Source: Sulfurimonas sp.
Lineage (GTDB): Bacteria; Campylobacterota; Campylobacteria; Campylobacterales; Sulfurimonadaceae
Reading direction: 5' to 3'
DNA: 64,000 nt
Assembly: GCA_030949945.1 (NCBI GenBank)
Contig: JAUZRZ010000060.1
Coordinates: 1 to 64,000, forward strand
Shown here: one piece after another, positions 8,551 to 18,267 of the stretch
How the letters are laid out: each line of letters starts with the position of its first letter
How positions within the stretch are numbered: position 1 is the first letter of the stretch
The notes under the pieces: model-generated
What the model saw: only the letters and a program-made list of their open reading frames with translations
Database searches by the model: none
What the model was told of the DNA's origin: nothing
Position numbers and translations under genes: made by a program

Positions 8551-10500
8551 TTACCATCTTCTTTTTGAATTTATAGCCTTTATGACACTCTTTAGGTTTT
8601 TATCTTTTGCATAACATAGTCTAAGTGTACATGCGAGGTAATCATCATACTTTTCTTCTTTACTTAGCACATAAGGATAGTTTATCTTTTTAATCTCTTC
8701 TTTGTGTTTTAAAAGATTACTTTTTTTACTTTTTAAAGTTGTAAGTCCTAAATGCTGCATAAGATATGCTTTTGCTAATGCAGGAGCATCTGAGTGCTTA
8801 AACTTCAGTGCATCTTCTTGGAGTTCAAGTGTTGCAATGCCAAGTTTTTCATAACGAAACGATGCCTTGAGTGACGCTATATTTATAATATTTTGAAGCA
8901 TTTTAGAGAGTGGTGAAGTGTAGTACTTATCGATAAGCCCTGCTTTTATATCTAAGTCATCATCACTTAAATACCAAATACCTTTTTTGTAAAACTTAGA
9001 ATTTGCACTATTGAGTAAGTACTCAGCAAAGTCAAGCTTCTTTTTATCATAATCCACCTCATACCCAGCGATAAGTGCACCAATAAAAAAACTATAATCT
9101 TCTAAAAGACCTTTTTGAGTTGGCACTCGCCCTATAATAGTTTGATGAAATAAATCATAATCTTTAAACATTACTTTACTAAGAGCAGTGAGTGTTTTTT
9201 GTGCTTTGTTCTTATACCTTATATCAATTATCGAGGCACTAAAAAGTGCTTCTACCATCATAGAGTTCCATGCAGTGTTTATCTTTTTATCTATAAAAGG
9301 GTACTCTTTTTTTGAACGTACTTTAAGTAGGACTCTTCTCATTTTTGCAAAGTTTGCAGGTCGCTCATCCTCGTAAATATTTAGATGCATTTTATCATCA
9401 AAGTTTTCTATATACTTGACTCCAGTATTTTGAAGCTCTTTTTTTGAAAAAGTAAAGTATGCACCCTCTTCATGATTTGTATCAGCATCACTTGCAGAGT
9501 AATACAAATCATCCTCAAGATAGTGTTTATCTAACATATCAATGGTTTCAACAACTACATTTTTATAAAGTTCTTTCCCCGTTTTAAGATATGCTCTCAC
9601 ATAAAGAGGAATAAGCTCTGCTTGATCGTAAAGCATCTTCTCAAAGTGTGGTATCTCCCATGCAGCATCTACAGTGTAACGGAAGAAGCCACCCTCTACT
9701 TGGTCATACAGACCTCTAAGTGCCATAACATCTAGCATCTCATATGCATAATCAGCTAACTCTTCATCAGAATTTATATCTGCTAAATCCATCATCAAAG
9801 AGAGTTTTGAAGCCTCAGGAAATTTACGTCCACTTCCAAATCCGCTATATATCTCATCAAAATTCTCTTTAATAGACTCGCTTAAAGTATCTACTGATAT
9901 ATCTGATTTTTCAGCTTTTTCATATACTACCTTAGCTTCTAATACTTTTTTTATTGCAGCTAATGTAGTTTGAAATTCACTACTGTTTTTTTGATACATT
10001 TTACCTAGTTTTGGGACTAAAGTGTCTAAACCTTCAGAGTAAGACTGTTTAGTTGCTGGAATATAAGTACCAGCATAATAAATCTCTTTTTGAGGTGTCA
10101 TAAATAGACTCAGAGGCCAGCCACCTGAATGATGTCTTATTTTAAGATAAGCTTCTTGATAGAGAGTGTCTAAATGTGGCATCTCTTCACGGTCAACTTT
10201 TATACAGATAAAATATTTATTAAAAAGTTTTGCGAGGGCTTCATCAGAAAAGGACTCCTCTTTCATAACATGACACCAGTGACAAGTAGAGTAACCTATA
10301 GATAAAAATATCGCTTTATTTTCACGTTTTGCCCTCAAAAAAGCCTTATCACCCCAAGGCATCCAGTTAACGGGGTTATTTTTATGTGAAAGTAGATATG
10401 GTGATGATTCGTATTGAAGAGTGTTTGTAAACTCTTTAGCAGATAATGATAAAATAAGAAGGGTAATTATAAATAAAAATTTCATACTTAGATTATACAT
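8551..10500 (-). CDS. DUF255 / thioredoxin-domain protein (YyaL/Spata20 family), exported form
   Basis: The 649-residue protein has an N-terminal thioredoxin-like DUF255 domain (residues about 25-180) with [13 protein letters not shown] and KVDREEMP, and then an (alpha/alpha)6 barrel resembling N-acylglucosamine epimerase folds ([22 protein letters not shown]). The likely start is the internal ATG at 10483-10485, because it is followed at once by a 15-residue hydrophobic signal peptide ending LSLSAKEF. Most family members I know are cytosolic, so periplasmic export is noteworthy. The enzymatic role of this family is not established. The gene is transcribed away from the efflux operon; a 130-bp divergent region separates them. 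Confidence 0.8.
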   Translation of the reverse strand: MYNLSMKFLFIITLLILSLSAKEFTNTLQYESSPYLLSHKNNPVNWMPWGDKAFLRAKRENKAIFLSIGYSTCHWCHVMKEESFSDEALAKLFNKYFICIKVDREEMPHLDTLYQEAYLKIRHHSGGWPLSLFMTPQKEIYYAGTYIPATKQSYSEGLDTLVPKLGKMYQKNSSEFQTTLAAIKKVLEAKVVYEKAEKSDISVDTLSESIKENFDEIYSGFGSGRKFPEASKLSLMMDLADINSDEELADYAYEMLDVMALRGLYDQVEGGFFRYTVDAAWEIPHFEKMLYDQAELIPLYVRAYLKTGKELYKNVVVETIDMLDKHYLEDDLYYSASDADTNHEEGAYFTFSKKELQNTGVKYIENFDDKMHLNIYEDERPANFAKMRRVLLKVRSKKEYPFIDKKINTAWNSMMVEALFSASIIDIRYKNKAQKTLTALSKVMFKDYDLFHQTIIGRVPTQKGLLEDYSFFIGALIAGYEVDYDKKKLDFAEYLLNSANSKFYKKGIWYLSDDDLDIKAGLIDKYYTSPLSKMLQNIINIASLKASFRYEKLGIATLELQEDALKFKHSDAPALAKAYLMQHLGLTTLKSKKSNLLKHKEEIKKINYPYVLSKEEKYDDYLACTLRLCYAKDKNLKSVIKAINSKRRW

Positions 10501-10517
10501 TTCAATTGTAAAATAAG

Positions 10518-10613
10518 CGTTAAGATTATAAAATATTAACGTTTACTTAAATTTTTAAATATGATATAAATGTGATATAAGTCTATGAAATATAAGTTAT
10601 AATTTCACGTTAA
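10518..10613 (+). promoter_or_regulatory. divergent promoter region with CGTTAA/TTAACG repeats
   Basis: CGTTAA (10518-10523) and TTAACG (10536-10541) form an inverted pair with 12 bases between them, and a third CGTTAA lies at 10608-10613. A -10-like TATAAT at 10598-10603 precedes the efflux operon, whose ATG at 10634 follows an AAGGA ribosome site at 10623. The repeats bracket the predicted promoter and could be sites for a regulator of the efflux operon or the divergent DUF255 gene; no regulator gene lies next to it. Confidence 0.45.
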
Positions 10614-10633
10614 TATATCTATAAGGAATTCAA

Positions 10634-11999
10634 ATGAAAATAATACTCGTTTTAATAATATTGCAACAGTTACTTAGTGCTGATACAGATTCACTCACTT
10701 TAGATGAAGCTATGCAAGTACTAGTGAGTAAAAACTTAGAAATAAAAGCGGCTACTCTTGACATAGACATAGCAAAAGAGGATGAAAAAAGTGTTTCAGG
10801 TATGCACTGGGGTAAACTTGACTTTATTCAAGATGCAGCTCGTAGTAATGATGCAGGGAATGTGTTTGGCTTTAAGTTGACTTCTCGTGAGGCGAGTTTT
10901 GGGGATTTTGGGTTTTCTGAGTTCTCAATTCCAACAACACCAGCTCAACAACAAGCTTTACTCAATACACAACCAGATGACTTAAACTATCCAGATGATA
11001 GAAACTTCTTTCAAAGTAAACTCCGCTATGAAGTTCCACTTTTTACAGGCTTTGCTCTAAGTTCATACAGTGACATTATGCACTCTATGACAAAAATAAA
11101 TAGACTCAAAAAAGAAGAACTACTCAATGAAAAAAGGTTTGAGCTTAGAAAGTCATACTATGATATGGCGCTTCTAGCTAACTCTATCAAACACCTCTCA
11201 ACTATACTGACAAATATAGAAAAACTAGAGGCTACAACGCAGAGCATGATAGATGTTGGGTATGCAAAAAAGATAGACTTACTAGAAGTTAAAGCAAAAA
11301 AGGGAAATGTAGAGAGACTCTTAGGGCAGATGCGTTCAAACAAAACGCTTCTGTATCACTATATCAGCTTTTTACTCAACCAAAAAGTCTCAAGTATAGT
11401 TTTACCTACTTCAGAAGTAGCAATGCCTACTTTTAGCGATGAAAATATTCTCGCATCAAACTTAGATATTCAAAAGGCTACAACTGGACTCACTATAAGA
11501 GAAGGTATGCTCTCTTCAGAGGAAGCTCTCTACTATCCGACAGTAGGTGCATTTGGTGAAATCTCAACTGCTGATAACAGCTTTTTAGGTGATGCTGTTG
11601 ATCATCAAGCCTACACAGTGGGGGCAAGGTTGCAGTGGAATATTTTTAATGGTGGTAGCGATAGTGCTAAGGTAGAAAAATCTAAACTAGAACTTCTAAA
11701 AATGCACTCTCAAGTTGCACTTGCTAAACAGGGTATAGCCCTACAAATTGCCAAAATCAGAACAGAGATAAAAAGTGCAGATGAAGATATAGAATCACTT
11801 AACAAGAGAGTTAGAACTCGCTAATGCTATCTATGAAAACTATGAGGGTCGTTACAGAGAAAAACTATCTTCTATGAATGATGTTATAATTAAACAATCA
11901 CAACAGATAGAAAAGATACTCCAACTACAAATAGCAAAAAACAAACGCAATGAAAAAATCTTTGCTTTAGAAAAACTCGCAAATACAAAAGGAAACTAA
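10634..11999 (+). CDS. TolC family outer membrane efflux protein (one frame break)
   Basis: This is the outer-membrane channel of a tripartite exporter. A signal peptide (residues 1-16, ending LLSA) precedes the TolC-type start SLTLDEAMQVLVSKNLEI. Two long coiled-coil regions (about 150-220 and 370-450) form the periplasmic tunnel, and QWNIFNGG before the second helical pair is the typical repeat signature. An extra A at 11813 (reading GTTAGAA where GTTGAA is expected) stops the frame after 396 residues, and the remaining 60 codons run on to TAA 11997-11999. The adaptor gene begins one base later. Corrected length is about 455 residues, normal for the family. Confidence 0.82.
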
Positions 12000-12000
12000 A

Positions 12001-12750
12001 ATGAAACTATTACTACTCTTACTACTTACACTATCACTCTCTCTTAGTGCAGAGGTCTTAACACTCTCAGGAAGTGTAATCTCGGATAACCAAAAGATGA
12101 TAACAAGTCGTTTTATGGGCTTTGTAACAAATGTTTATGCTAGTGAAGGTGAAAAAGTTAAGAAGAACCAAACACTTTATACTATTGACTCACGTGAAAT
12201 AGACTCTGCTGCTCGTCAAAGTGAGCTTAGTCTTCAAATGTATCAAAACCAGTACACAAATGTAAAGCTAAACCTTGAGCGATACAGAAGACTCTTAGAA
12301 AAAGATATGGTGTCAAAGTATGAGGTTGAGAACCTTGAGTTAGCAGCTCTTAACCTACAAGATATGATAAGTATTGCAAAAGCTAGACTCAAAGAGGTAA
12401 AAAACCAGTACAGATACTTAAATGTAAAAGCTCCAAATGATGGTGTCGTGGTTGCTAAAAACATTAAAGTAGGAGAGATGGCTATGCCTGGTATGCCCGC
12501 TATCGTTCTCTCAGACCTTAGTGATCTTAAAATTAGTGCAGAGATTCCAGAAAATAGTCTTTCACGTATTTCTCATGGAAAAAAAGTACTTATAGAGATT
12601 CCTTCACTCGGAGTTAAAGCTATTGGAAAGATTTCTGCCATTATTCCAAACTCAAATCCTATGACACATACATTTAAGATAAAAGTTTCATTTAAAACAA
12701 ATAACAAGTCAGTATATCCTGGCATGTATGCAACTATAAGTATAAACTAA
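12001..12750 (+). CDS. RND efflux periplasmic adaptor (membrane fusion) protein
   Basis: The 249-residue protein has a signal peptide (residues 1-16, LLLLTLSLSLSA), a beta-barrel/lipoyl half (NVYASEGEKVKKNQTLYTID), a short coiled-coil hairpin (about 60-125) and the second lipoyl half (YLNVKAPNDGVVVAKNIKVGE). It lacks the C-terminal membrane-proximal domain common in 350-400 residue AcrA/MdtA proteins, so it is a minimal adaptor. It connects the TolC-like channel and the RND permease encoded on either side, with one base before it and ten after it. Confidence 0.85.
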   Translation: MKLLLLLLLTLSLSLSAEVLTLSGSVISDNQKMITSRFMGFVTNVYASEGEKVKKNQTLYTIDSREIDSAARQSELSLQMYQNQYTNVKLNLERYRRLLEKDMVSKYEVENLELAALNLQDMISIAKARLKEVKNQYRYLNVKAPNDGVVVAKNIKVGEMAMPGMPAIVLSDLSDLKISAEIPENSLSRISHGKKVLIEIPSLGVKAIGKISAIIPNSNPMTHTFKIKVSFKTNNKSVYPGMYATISIN

Positions 12751-12760
12751 AGGAAAAATT

Positions 12761-14351
12761 ATGAAGGATGTAAACTTTACACCAACAGATTTTGCTGGAA
12801 GATTAGCAAAAACATTTATACATAGTCCTCTTACGCTTACACTTGGATTTTTTATCTTAGCTATTGGGTATCTCTCATTAGAGATTATGCCTAGAGAAGA
12901 GAATCCTCAGATGGTTGTAAGTGGTTCTACTGTTATCATCGCTCTCCCTGGTGCAAGTGCTAAAGAGATAGAAAAAATCATAGTAAATCCTTTAGAGAGA
13001 AAACTTAAAGAGGTTAAAGGTGTTGAGCATATTTATGGTCGTGCCATGGACAATGTAGGTATAGTAAACGCAGCCTTTTTTATCGGTGAAGAAAAAGAGG
13101 GAGCGAACCTAAAAATCTATGATAAAATCATGCAAAATGCAGATATATTTCCTAGTGGAGCGATGGAGCCTATTATCAAACCACTTAGATATTGATGTAG
13201 ATATTCCTATTGTCTCTATCGCATTTTATGCTGATGATGCTAAGATGAGCAAAACAGAGCTTTATGACAGAGTAAAAAAAATACAACACCATATAAATGG
13301 GCTTGATAATGTAGCAGTTACAGGACTCAAAGGTGGCTCAAAACATCAGTTTAACATAGAAGTAGATATTAATAAACTCTCAGGGTATAATCTTTCTATG
13401 GGACAGATAAAAAAAGCAGTCTCATCTCTTGCATATAATGTTCCTGCTACTAAAAACACAAGTAAAGATAATGAAATTGTAATTTTAGGTGTTAAAAATG
13501 CACTCAATAGCATAAAAGATATAAGCAATATTATCGTAGCCCAGTATATGGGTTCTCCTATCTATCTCTCTCAAGTTGCTCGTGTAACAGACGGTTATGA
13601 TATTCAAAACTTCAAAAAAGCACTTATAAAAGTAAGGGATGAAAATGGTAATTTTTCTTCTTTTAAAGAGCAAGTTACACTTAGTGTTTCAAAACTTCAA
13701 GGGACAAACGCAGTAATAATAGCAGATGAAGTAAGAAAAGAGCTCAAAACATATAAAAAACTCTTAGAAAAAGATGGAATTCACTATGTTATCACTCGAA
13801 ATGATGGAGAGAGAGCAGATGATGCAGTAAATGAACTTGTATATCACCTTGTACTCTCTATAATTATTATTGCCATACTTCTTATATTTGTACTAGGATG
13901 GAGAGAGTCTCTTATTGTTACCTTTACTGTTCCTGCTATTTTAGCTATTACACTTTTTGTGGCATATCTCTCAGGACAAACGATTAACCGTATAACTCTT
14001 TTTGCTTTTTTACTCTCACTAGGTCTGCTTGTTGATGCTGCTATTATTGTTATTGAGAACATTCATAGACATTATCACTCAAAAGAGTCAGCACATGAGA
14101 CAGCTACCGAGCTAATGATCAAAGCAACAGATGAGATAGGTGCTCCAACAAATATTGCAACACTTGCTATCATACTTACGATGGTGCCTATGGCATTTGT
14201 AGGTCAAATGATGGGTCAGTTTATGAAACCAATCCCAGCTAATGTACCCGTTGCCCTTATTGCCTCACTGTTTGTAGCATATATATTTACACCTTATTTA
14301 GCCTTGCGTTTACTAAAACGTCCAGACCACTCAGAAAAAGGAGAAGAATAA
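12761..14351 (+). CDS. RND efflux permease, N-terminal half (one frame break)
   Basis: This encodes the first six-helix half of an AcrB-like proton-driven exporter. The first membrane helix and the porter-domain start EIMPREENPQM are in the first frame; an extra A at 13187 (CCACTTAGATATT where CTTGAT is expected) moves the rest to a second frame. Helices 2-6 follow, including GLLVDAAIIVIENIHRH, where the usual Asp pair of helix 4 is a single Asp followed by Ala. It ends LALRLLKRPDHSEKGEE with TAA at 14349-14351. That stop lies exactly in the linker between the two repeats of the permease and overlaps the ATG of the next gene. Confidence 0.82.
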
Positions 14352-16027
14352 TGTTTAAAAAGTTTGAAATATTTATACATAATGCTATAGAAAGTTCACT
14401 TCAAAGAAAGATAATTCTCATAGCAACGCTTATAGCATTTATACTCTCAGTTTTAATGATAGCGCCGAGTAAATTAGTTTTAGCAAAAATGCTTCCAGGA
14501 AAAAATAACGATACTTTTAACATCTATGTTACACTCAAAAGTGGAAGTTCTATTGCTCAAACACAGGAAGTCACACAGTGTGTAAGTTCAATTTTAACGC
14601 AGGAAAAAGAGCTTCGAGACCTAGAAGTATTTTTAGGAATGGGATCTCCGCTTGATTTTGCAGGACTCATCAAAGGAAGTCATTTTAAAAATAGTGAAAA
14701 TGTGGCTGAGATTGTTTTAAATCTTACTAAAAAACATGATAGAGATGAGCCCTCTTATCTTATGGTTCAGCGTTTACGACCAATAGTTCAATCACAATGC
14801 CAAAAACTTTATGAGGGAACTAAAATATCTTTTGTAGAACCACCAGCAGGACCACCAACTATGGCAGCAGTTGTTGCAGAGATTTATGGAGATAATGCAG
14901 ATGGTATTCGTAAACTCTCACAAAGAGTAGCAGATGTTTTTTCTAAAACGGATGGTTTAGTTGACATAGATATAATGCAAGATGATATTTTTGATACATA
15001 TAAGATAGTAGTAAACAACACTAAAATTGTGCGTTCAGGTGTAGATATAGAACAACTTAACAACATTATCTACTTAGCCTTTGAGGGTATGCAAATTGCC
15101 GTGAAAAACTCTGAGGTATATAATGACCAAGTACCTATCTATCTTGTACTCTCTAAAGAGTCTAAAAGTTTTACAAAAAAAGACCTTGACTCTATCAAAG
15201 TAAAACTCAGTGCCTTAAAACTGATGAATAATCAAGGTATGATGATACCACTGACAGAGTTAGTAACAATTCAAGCAGAAAAATCACACCCTATGATACT
15301 CTCAAAAGAACTCCATATGATGAGTAATGTTATGGCGGAGACAGATATGGTTTCACAAGTTTATCCTCTAATGGCTGCTCGTAATACAATACTTGAGACT
15401 TTTAATGACACCTATACTATTAAAAAAATAGGGCTTTTCAACTTAGAACTCACAGATAAAGAGAGTGCAAAAGTTTATAAACTTATTTGGGATGGAGAGA
15501 TGGAAGTAACACTAGATACTTTTGTTGAACTAGGAGCTGCGTTTATTGCTGCACTTGTCTTAATCTTTTTACTTATGGTAGTTTACTATAAAAGTTATAC
15601 ACTCAGTGGTATTATTCTTTTAGGGTCATTTCTCTCTATTATTGGAGTTATTGTTGGACACTATATTATGGATGTTTTTACAGAGGAGACTTTCTTTTTA
15701 ACAGCGACATCTCTTATTGGTTTTATTGCTCTTATCGGAATTAGTTCAAGAAACTCTCTTTTACTTATAGACTTTACAAAGTCTCTTATGCAAAACAAGG
15801 GAATGGACAAAGCTAGTGCGATAGCACACTCAACAGCTACACGGGCTAAACCAATCTTTCTGACCGCTGTTGCGATTATGTTAGCTTCAACACTTTTAGC
15901 AGGTGATGCTGTCTTTGGTGGGCTTGGTGTTTCACTGATATTTGGAACTATAGCAGCAGTTACAGCTTCACTTTTAGTAGTGCCAATTTTGTTAAATATA
16001 ATAGACTTGAAAAACATTTTGATATAG
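14351..16027 (+). CDS. RND efflux permease, C-terminal half
   Basis: This 558-residue protein is the second half of the permease: one helix near residue 25-45, a porter loop (residues about 50-380) and five further helices. In helix 10 the motif reads GISSRNSLLLIDF, so Arg occupies the position held by the essential Lys (SAKNA) in AcrB. It starts at ATG 14351, sharing the A of the previous TAA stop. Together the halves make about 1,088 residues, the usual size of one RND polypeptide. It may be a true split transporter translated by stop-start coupling, or a single gene split by one consensus error. Confidence 0.82.
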   Translation: MFKKFEIFIHNAIESSLQRKIILIATLIAFILSVLMIAPSKLVLAKMLPGKNNDTFNIYVTLKSGSSIAQTQEVTQCVSSILTQEKELRDLEVFLGMGSPLDFAGLIKGSHFKNSENVAEIVLNLTKKHDRDEPSYLMVQRLRPIVQSQCQKLYEGTKISFVEPPAGPPTMAAVVAEIYGDNADGIRKLSQRVADVFSKTDGLVDIDIMQDDIFDTYKIVVNNTKIVRSGVDIEQLNNIIYLAFEGMQIAVKNSEVYNDQVPIYLVLSKESKSFTKKDLDSIKVKLSALKLMNNQGMMIPLTELVTIQAEKSHPMILSKELHMMSNVMAETDMVSQVYPLMAARNTILETFNDTYTIKKIGLFNLELTDKESAKVYKLIWDGEMEVTLDTFVELGAAFIAALVLIFLLMVVYYKSYTLSGIILLGSFLSIIGVIVGHYIMDVFTEETFFLTATSLIGFIALIGISSRNSLLLIDFTKSLMQNKGMDKASAIAHSTATRAKPIFLTAVAIMLASTLLAGDAVFGGLGVSLIFGTIAAVTASLLVVPILLNIIDLKNILI

Positions 16028-16071
16028 ACTAGAGAAGAAGTATTCCATTTCCTAAGAAGGAAATGGAGAAA

Positions 16072-16184
16072 TGATGTTACGGACTATAAGGAGCAAAGCC
16101 CTTATAGTCGCAGGGACAATATTTGGCCCTACAACCCCCTAAAGCTATAAAAAAGGGCTTTTTTTAAGAAAGTTCGTAACATCA
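16072..16184. repeat. palindromic dispersed repeat, copy 2 (113 bp)
   Basis: Inverted relative to copy 1 and close to it in sequence over its full length, with ends TGATGTTACGGAC and the complement of TGATGTTACGAAC. It contains the ACTATAAGG/CCTTATAGT hairpin (16084-16112) and a degenerate AGGGACA/TGGCCCT hairpin. It occupies almost all of the gap between the convergent RND and serA genes and may terminate both transcripts. Confidence 0.75.
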
Positions 16185-16188
16185 CTTA

Positions 16189-17778
16189 TTAAACGCGAGC
16201 ATAGTTTACAGAGATACAAGCTTCGAGTGCAGCTAACTCATTTAAAGACTTTTCACATACCGCATTATCTACTAAAATAACAGCAAGTGCTTCACCCTTA
16301 TCATTTCTTGCAAGAGAGAAGTCTGCGATATTAACACTATTGCTTGCAAGAACTGAACCAATACTTCCAATAACACCAGGAACATCAGAGTTTTTAAACA
16401 TAATCATATCACCACGAAGAGCAACATCTATATCAAAACCATCAATATTCACTAAACGCTGAACATTATCATCAAAGATAGTAGCACTAATTGTAGTAGT
16501 ACCCTCGCTTGTTGTAAGTTTAATAGTTATAAGATTTTTATAAACACTAGAATCAATCGATGCCTCAGACTCTATCTTAATACCTTTCTCTTTTGCAACA
16601 AACTCTGCATTTACATAGTTGATAGTATCTCCAGAGTTTTGGCTCATAGCACCAACTGCAACAAAAGTTGAGAGTGATTCAACATACTCTGCTATATCAC
16701 CATGACCTGTTACTTTAATAGAGATAATTTGAGACTTACTCATTTGAGACTCTAAAAATCCTATCTTTTGTCCCATCTCTAAGAATGGTTTTACAAATGA
16801 AGGAATAGTTGACTCATCAATCGGTAAGTTCATAGCATGAGGATAAGCTATACCCTTAGCAGCTTCTATAGCATTATTAGCAGCTTGCGTACCTATGTTA
16901 TACTGAGACTCATAAGTGTTGGCTCCTAAGTGAGGAGATACAACTATATTTTCTAAATCAAGAAGTTTGTTATCAGTTGCAGGTTCAGAACTAAATACAT
17001 CAATACCCGCAAAACGGATTTTTCCAGATTTGAGTCCATCATAAAGAGCATCTTCATTATAAAGATCACCACGAGCACAGTTAACAAGGACAACACCATC
17101 TTTCATCTTAGCAATCTCTTCTTTACCAATAATGCCGATAGTCTCTTTATTTTTAGGTGTATGAATTGTGATGATATCACAATCTAAAATATCTTGAAAG
17201 TTCTTTGTATAAGTCATATCAAGGTCAGTTACTTTAGATGGGTTAATATAAGGGTCAAAAGCAATAATATCCATCTCAAATGCAGCTGCACGTTTTGCAA
17301 CACGAGAGCCAATGTTACCAAAACCAATAACACCGAGTTTTTTGCCTTTCATTTCATAACCATACCATTTTTCGCGTTTCCAGATACGTTGATTTTTCAA
17401 ATGATCATGAGAATATGGAAACATTCTCATACATGAAAGCATATGTGTCATTGTAAGCTCAACTGCTGCTATAGTATTTGCAGTAGGAACATTCATAACA
17501 ATAATACCCTGCTTTGAACATCCAGGAATATCAACATTATCAACACCAACACCAGCACGAACTACAGCTTTAAGGTTTGTAGCATTAGCCAAAAACAGGT
17601 CATCAACATCAGTAGAACTTCTCGTAATTGCGACATCAGCTTTTGGAAGAATCTCAGTTTTAAGTTTGTCTTTTGGCTCATCCGCTGCCATGATAAAGTT
17701 GATATTTTCATCATCTTCAAGCATTTTAAGTCCAGCTTTGTGAATATGGTCACAAACGACTACAGTATATTTTTTCAT
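16189..17778 (-). CDS. serA: D-3-phosphoglycerate dehydrogenase
   Basis: SerA oxidises 3-phosphoglycerate to 3-phosphohydroxypyruvate, starting serine synthesis. The 529-residue protein has the NAD-binding loop LGVIGFGNIGSRVAKRAA (about 148-165), the catalytic Arg in NCARGDLYNEDAL, the catalytic His in SPHLGANT, an intervening domain and a C-terminal ACT domain (PGVIGSIGSVLASNSVNI). This is the long, ACT-containing form. Its ATG overlaps the stop of the upstream hypothetical gene by one base. The order serA–hypothetical–rpsA is as I recall it in Campylobacter. Confidence 0.95.
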   Translation of the reverse strand: MKKYTVVVCDHIHKAGLKMLEDDENINFIMAADEPKDKLKTEILPKADVAITRSSTDVDDLFLANATNLKAVVRAGVGVDNVDIPGCSKQGIIVMNVPTANTIAAVELTMTHMLSCMRMFPYSHDHLKNQRIWKREKWYGYEMKGKKLGVIGFGNIGSRVAKRAAAFEMDIIAFDPYINPSKVTDLDMTYTKNFQDILDCDIITIHTPKNKETIGIIGKEEIAKMKDGVVLVNCARGDLYNEDALYDGLKSGKIRFAGIDVFSSEPATDNKLLDLENIVVSPHLGANTYESQYNIGTQAANNAIEAAKGIAYPHAMNLPIDESTIPSFVKPFLEMGQKIGFLESQMSKSQIISIKVTGHGDIAEYVESLSTFVAVGAMSQNSGDTINYVNAEFVAKEKGIKIESEASIDSSVYKNLITIKLTTSEGTTTISATIFDDNVQRLVNIDGFDIDVALRGDMIMFKNSDVPGVIGSIGSVLASNSVNIADFSLARNDKGEALAVILVDNAVCEKSLNELAALEACISVNYARV

Positions 17779-18257
17779 TAGTATTCCTCTTTATATGGCT
17801 TTATTGTCGCCGAAATTTTATAATTTTTTAGTACTTTAACTAAGTCTCTTAATTTATCAACATTTTGTGAATAAATAAATAAATCTATATCTGTTTTATC
17901 TTTGTTAAGATAATATTTAAGTTTATGATTTTTAAGTTCCTCTTTGAGACAAAACAGTTGATAAGGGTCTAAAAGTTTTGCGGATAACTTATAAGTTATA
18001 GTTTTAGTTATTTTTTCTTGCAAATCTACTTTTACATAGACTTCATTTACTGGATAGAAGTACCCTTTTGTCTCTGATTCTCCAAACTTGTCTAACCATA
18101 TTTTTTTTGGTTTTTCTTGTATTGGTTTATTTCCAAGAGATAGTGGTTCTGTATCCAAAAAAACTTCATTAGAGTTAATGGATATAAGAAAGAAGATTAT
18201 AAAAATAGCCACTCCAACTGCGATGAGAGGAGTTAGCCATTTTAAAATCTTTTGCAT
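17778..18257 (-). CDS. conserved membrane-anchored hypothetical protein
   Basis: The 159-residue protein has a single N-terminal membrane helix (residues about 8-27, LTPLIAVGVAIFIIFFLIS) and a Lys-rich soluble domain outside the membrane that includes IWLDKFGESETKGYFYP and a C-terminal ferredoxin-like pattern of strands and helices. It has no recognised catalytic motif. It lies between rpsA and serA, as a similarly placed hypothetical does in other Campylobacterota, and is coupled to serA by a TAATG overlap. Function unknown. Confidence 0.7.
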   Translation of the reverse strand: MQKILKWLTPLIAVGVAIFIIFFLISINSNEVFLDTEPLSLGNKPIQEKPKKIWLDKFGESETKGYFYPVNEVYVKVDLQEKITKTITYKLSAKLLDPYQLFCLKEELKNHKLKYYLNKDKTDIDLFIYSQNVDKLRDLVKVLKNYKISATIKPYKEEY

Positions 18258-18267
18258 TTACAAATGC

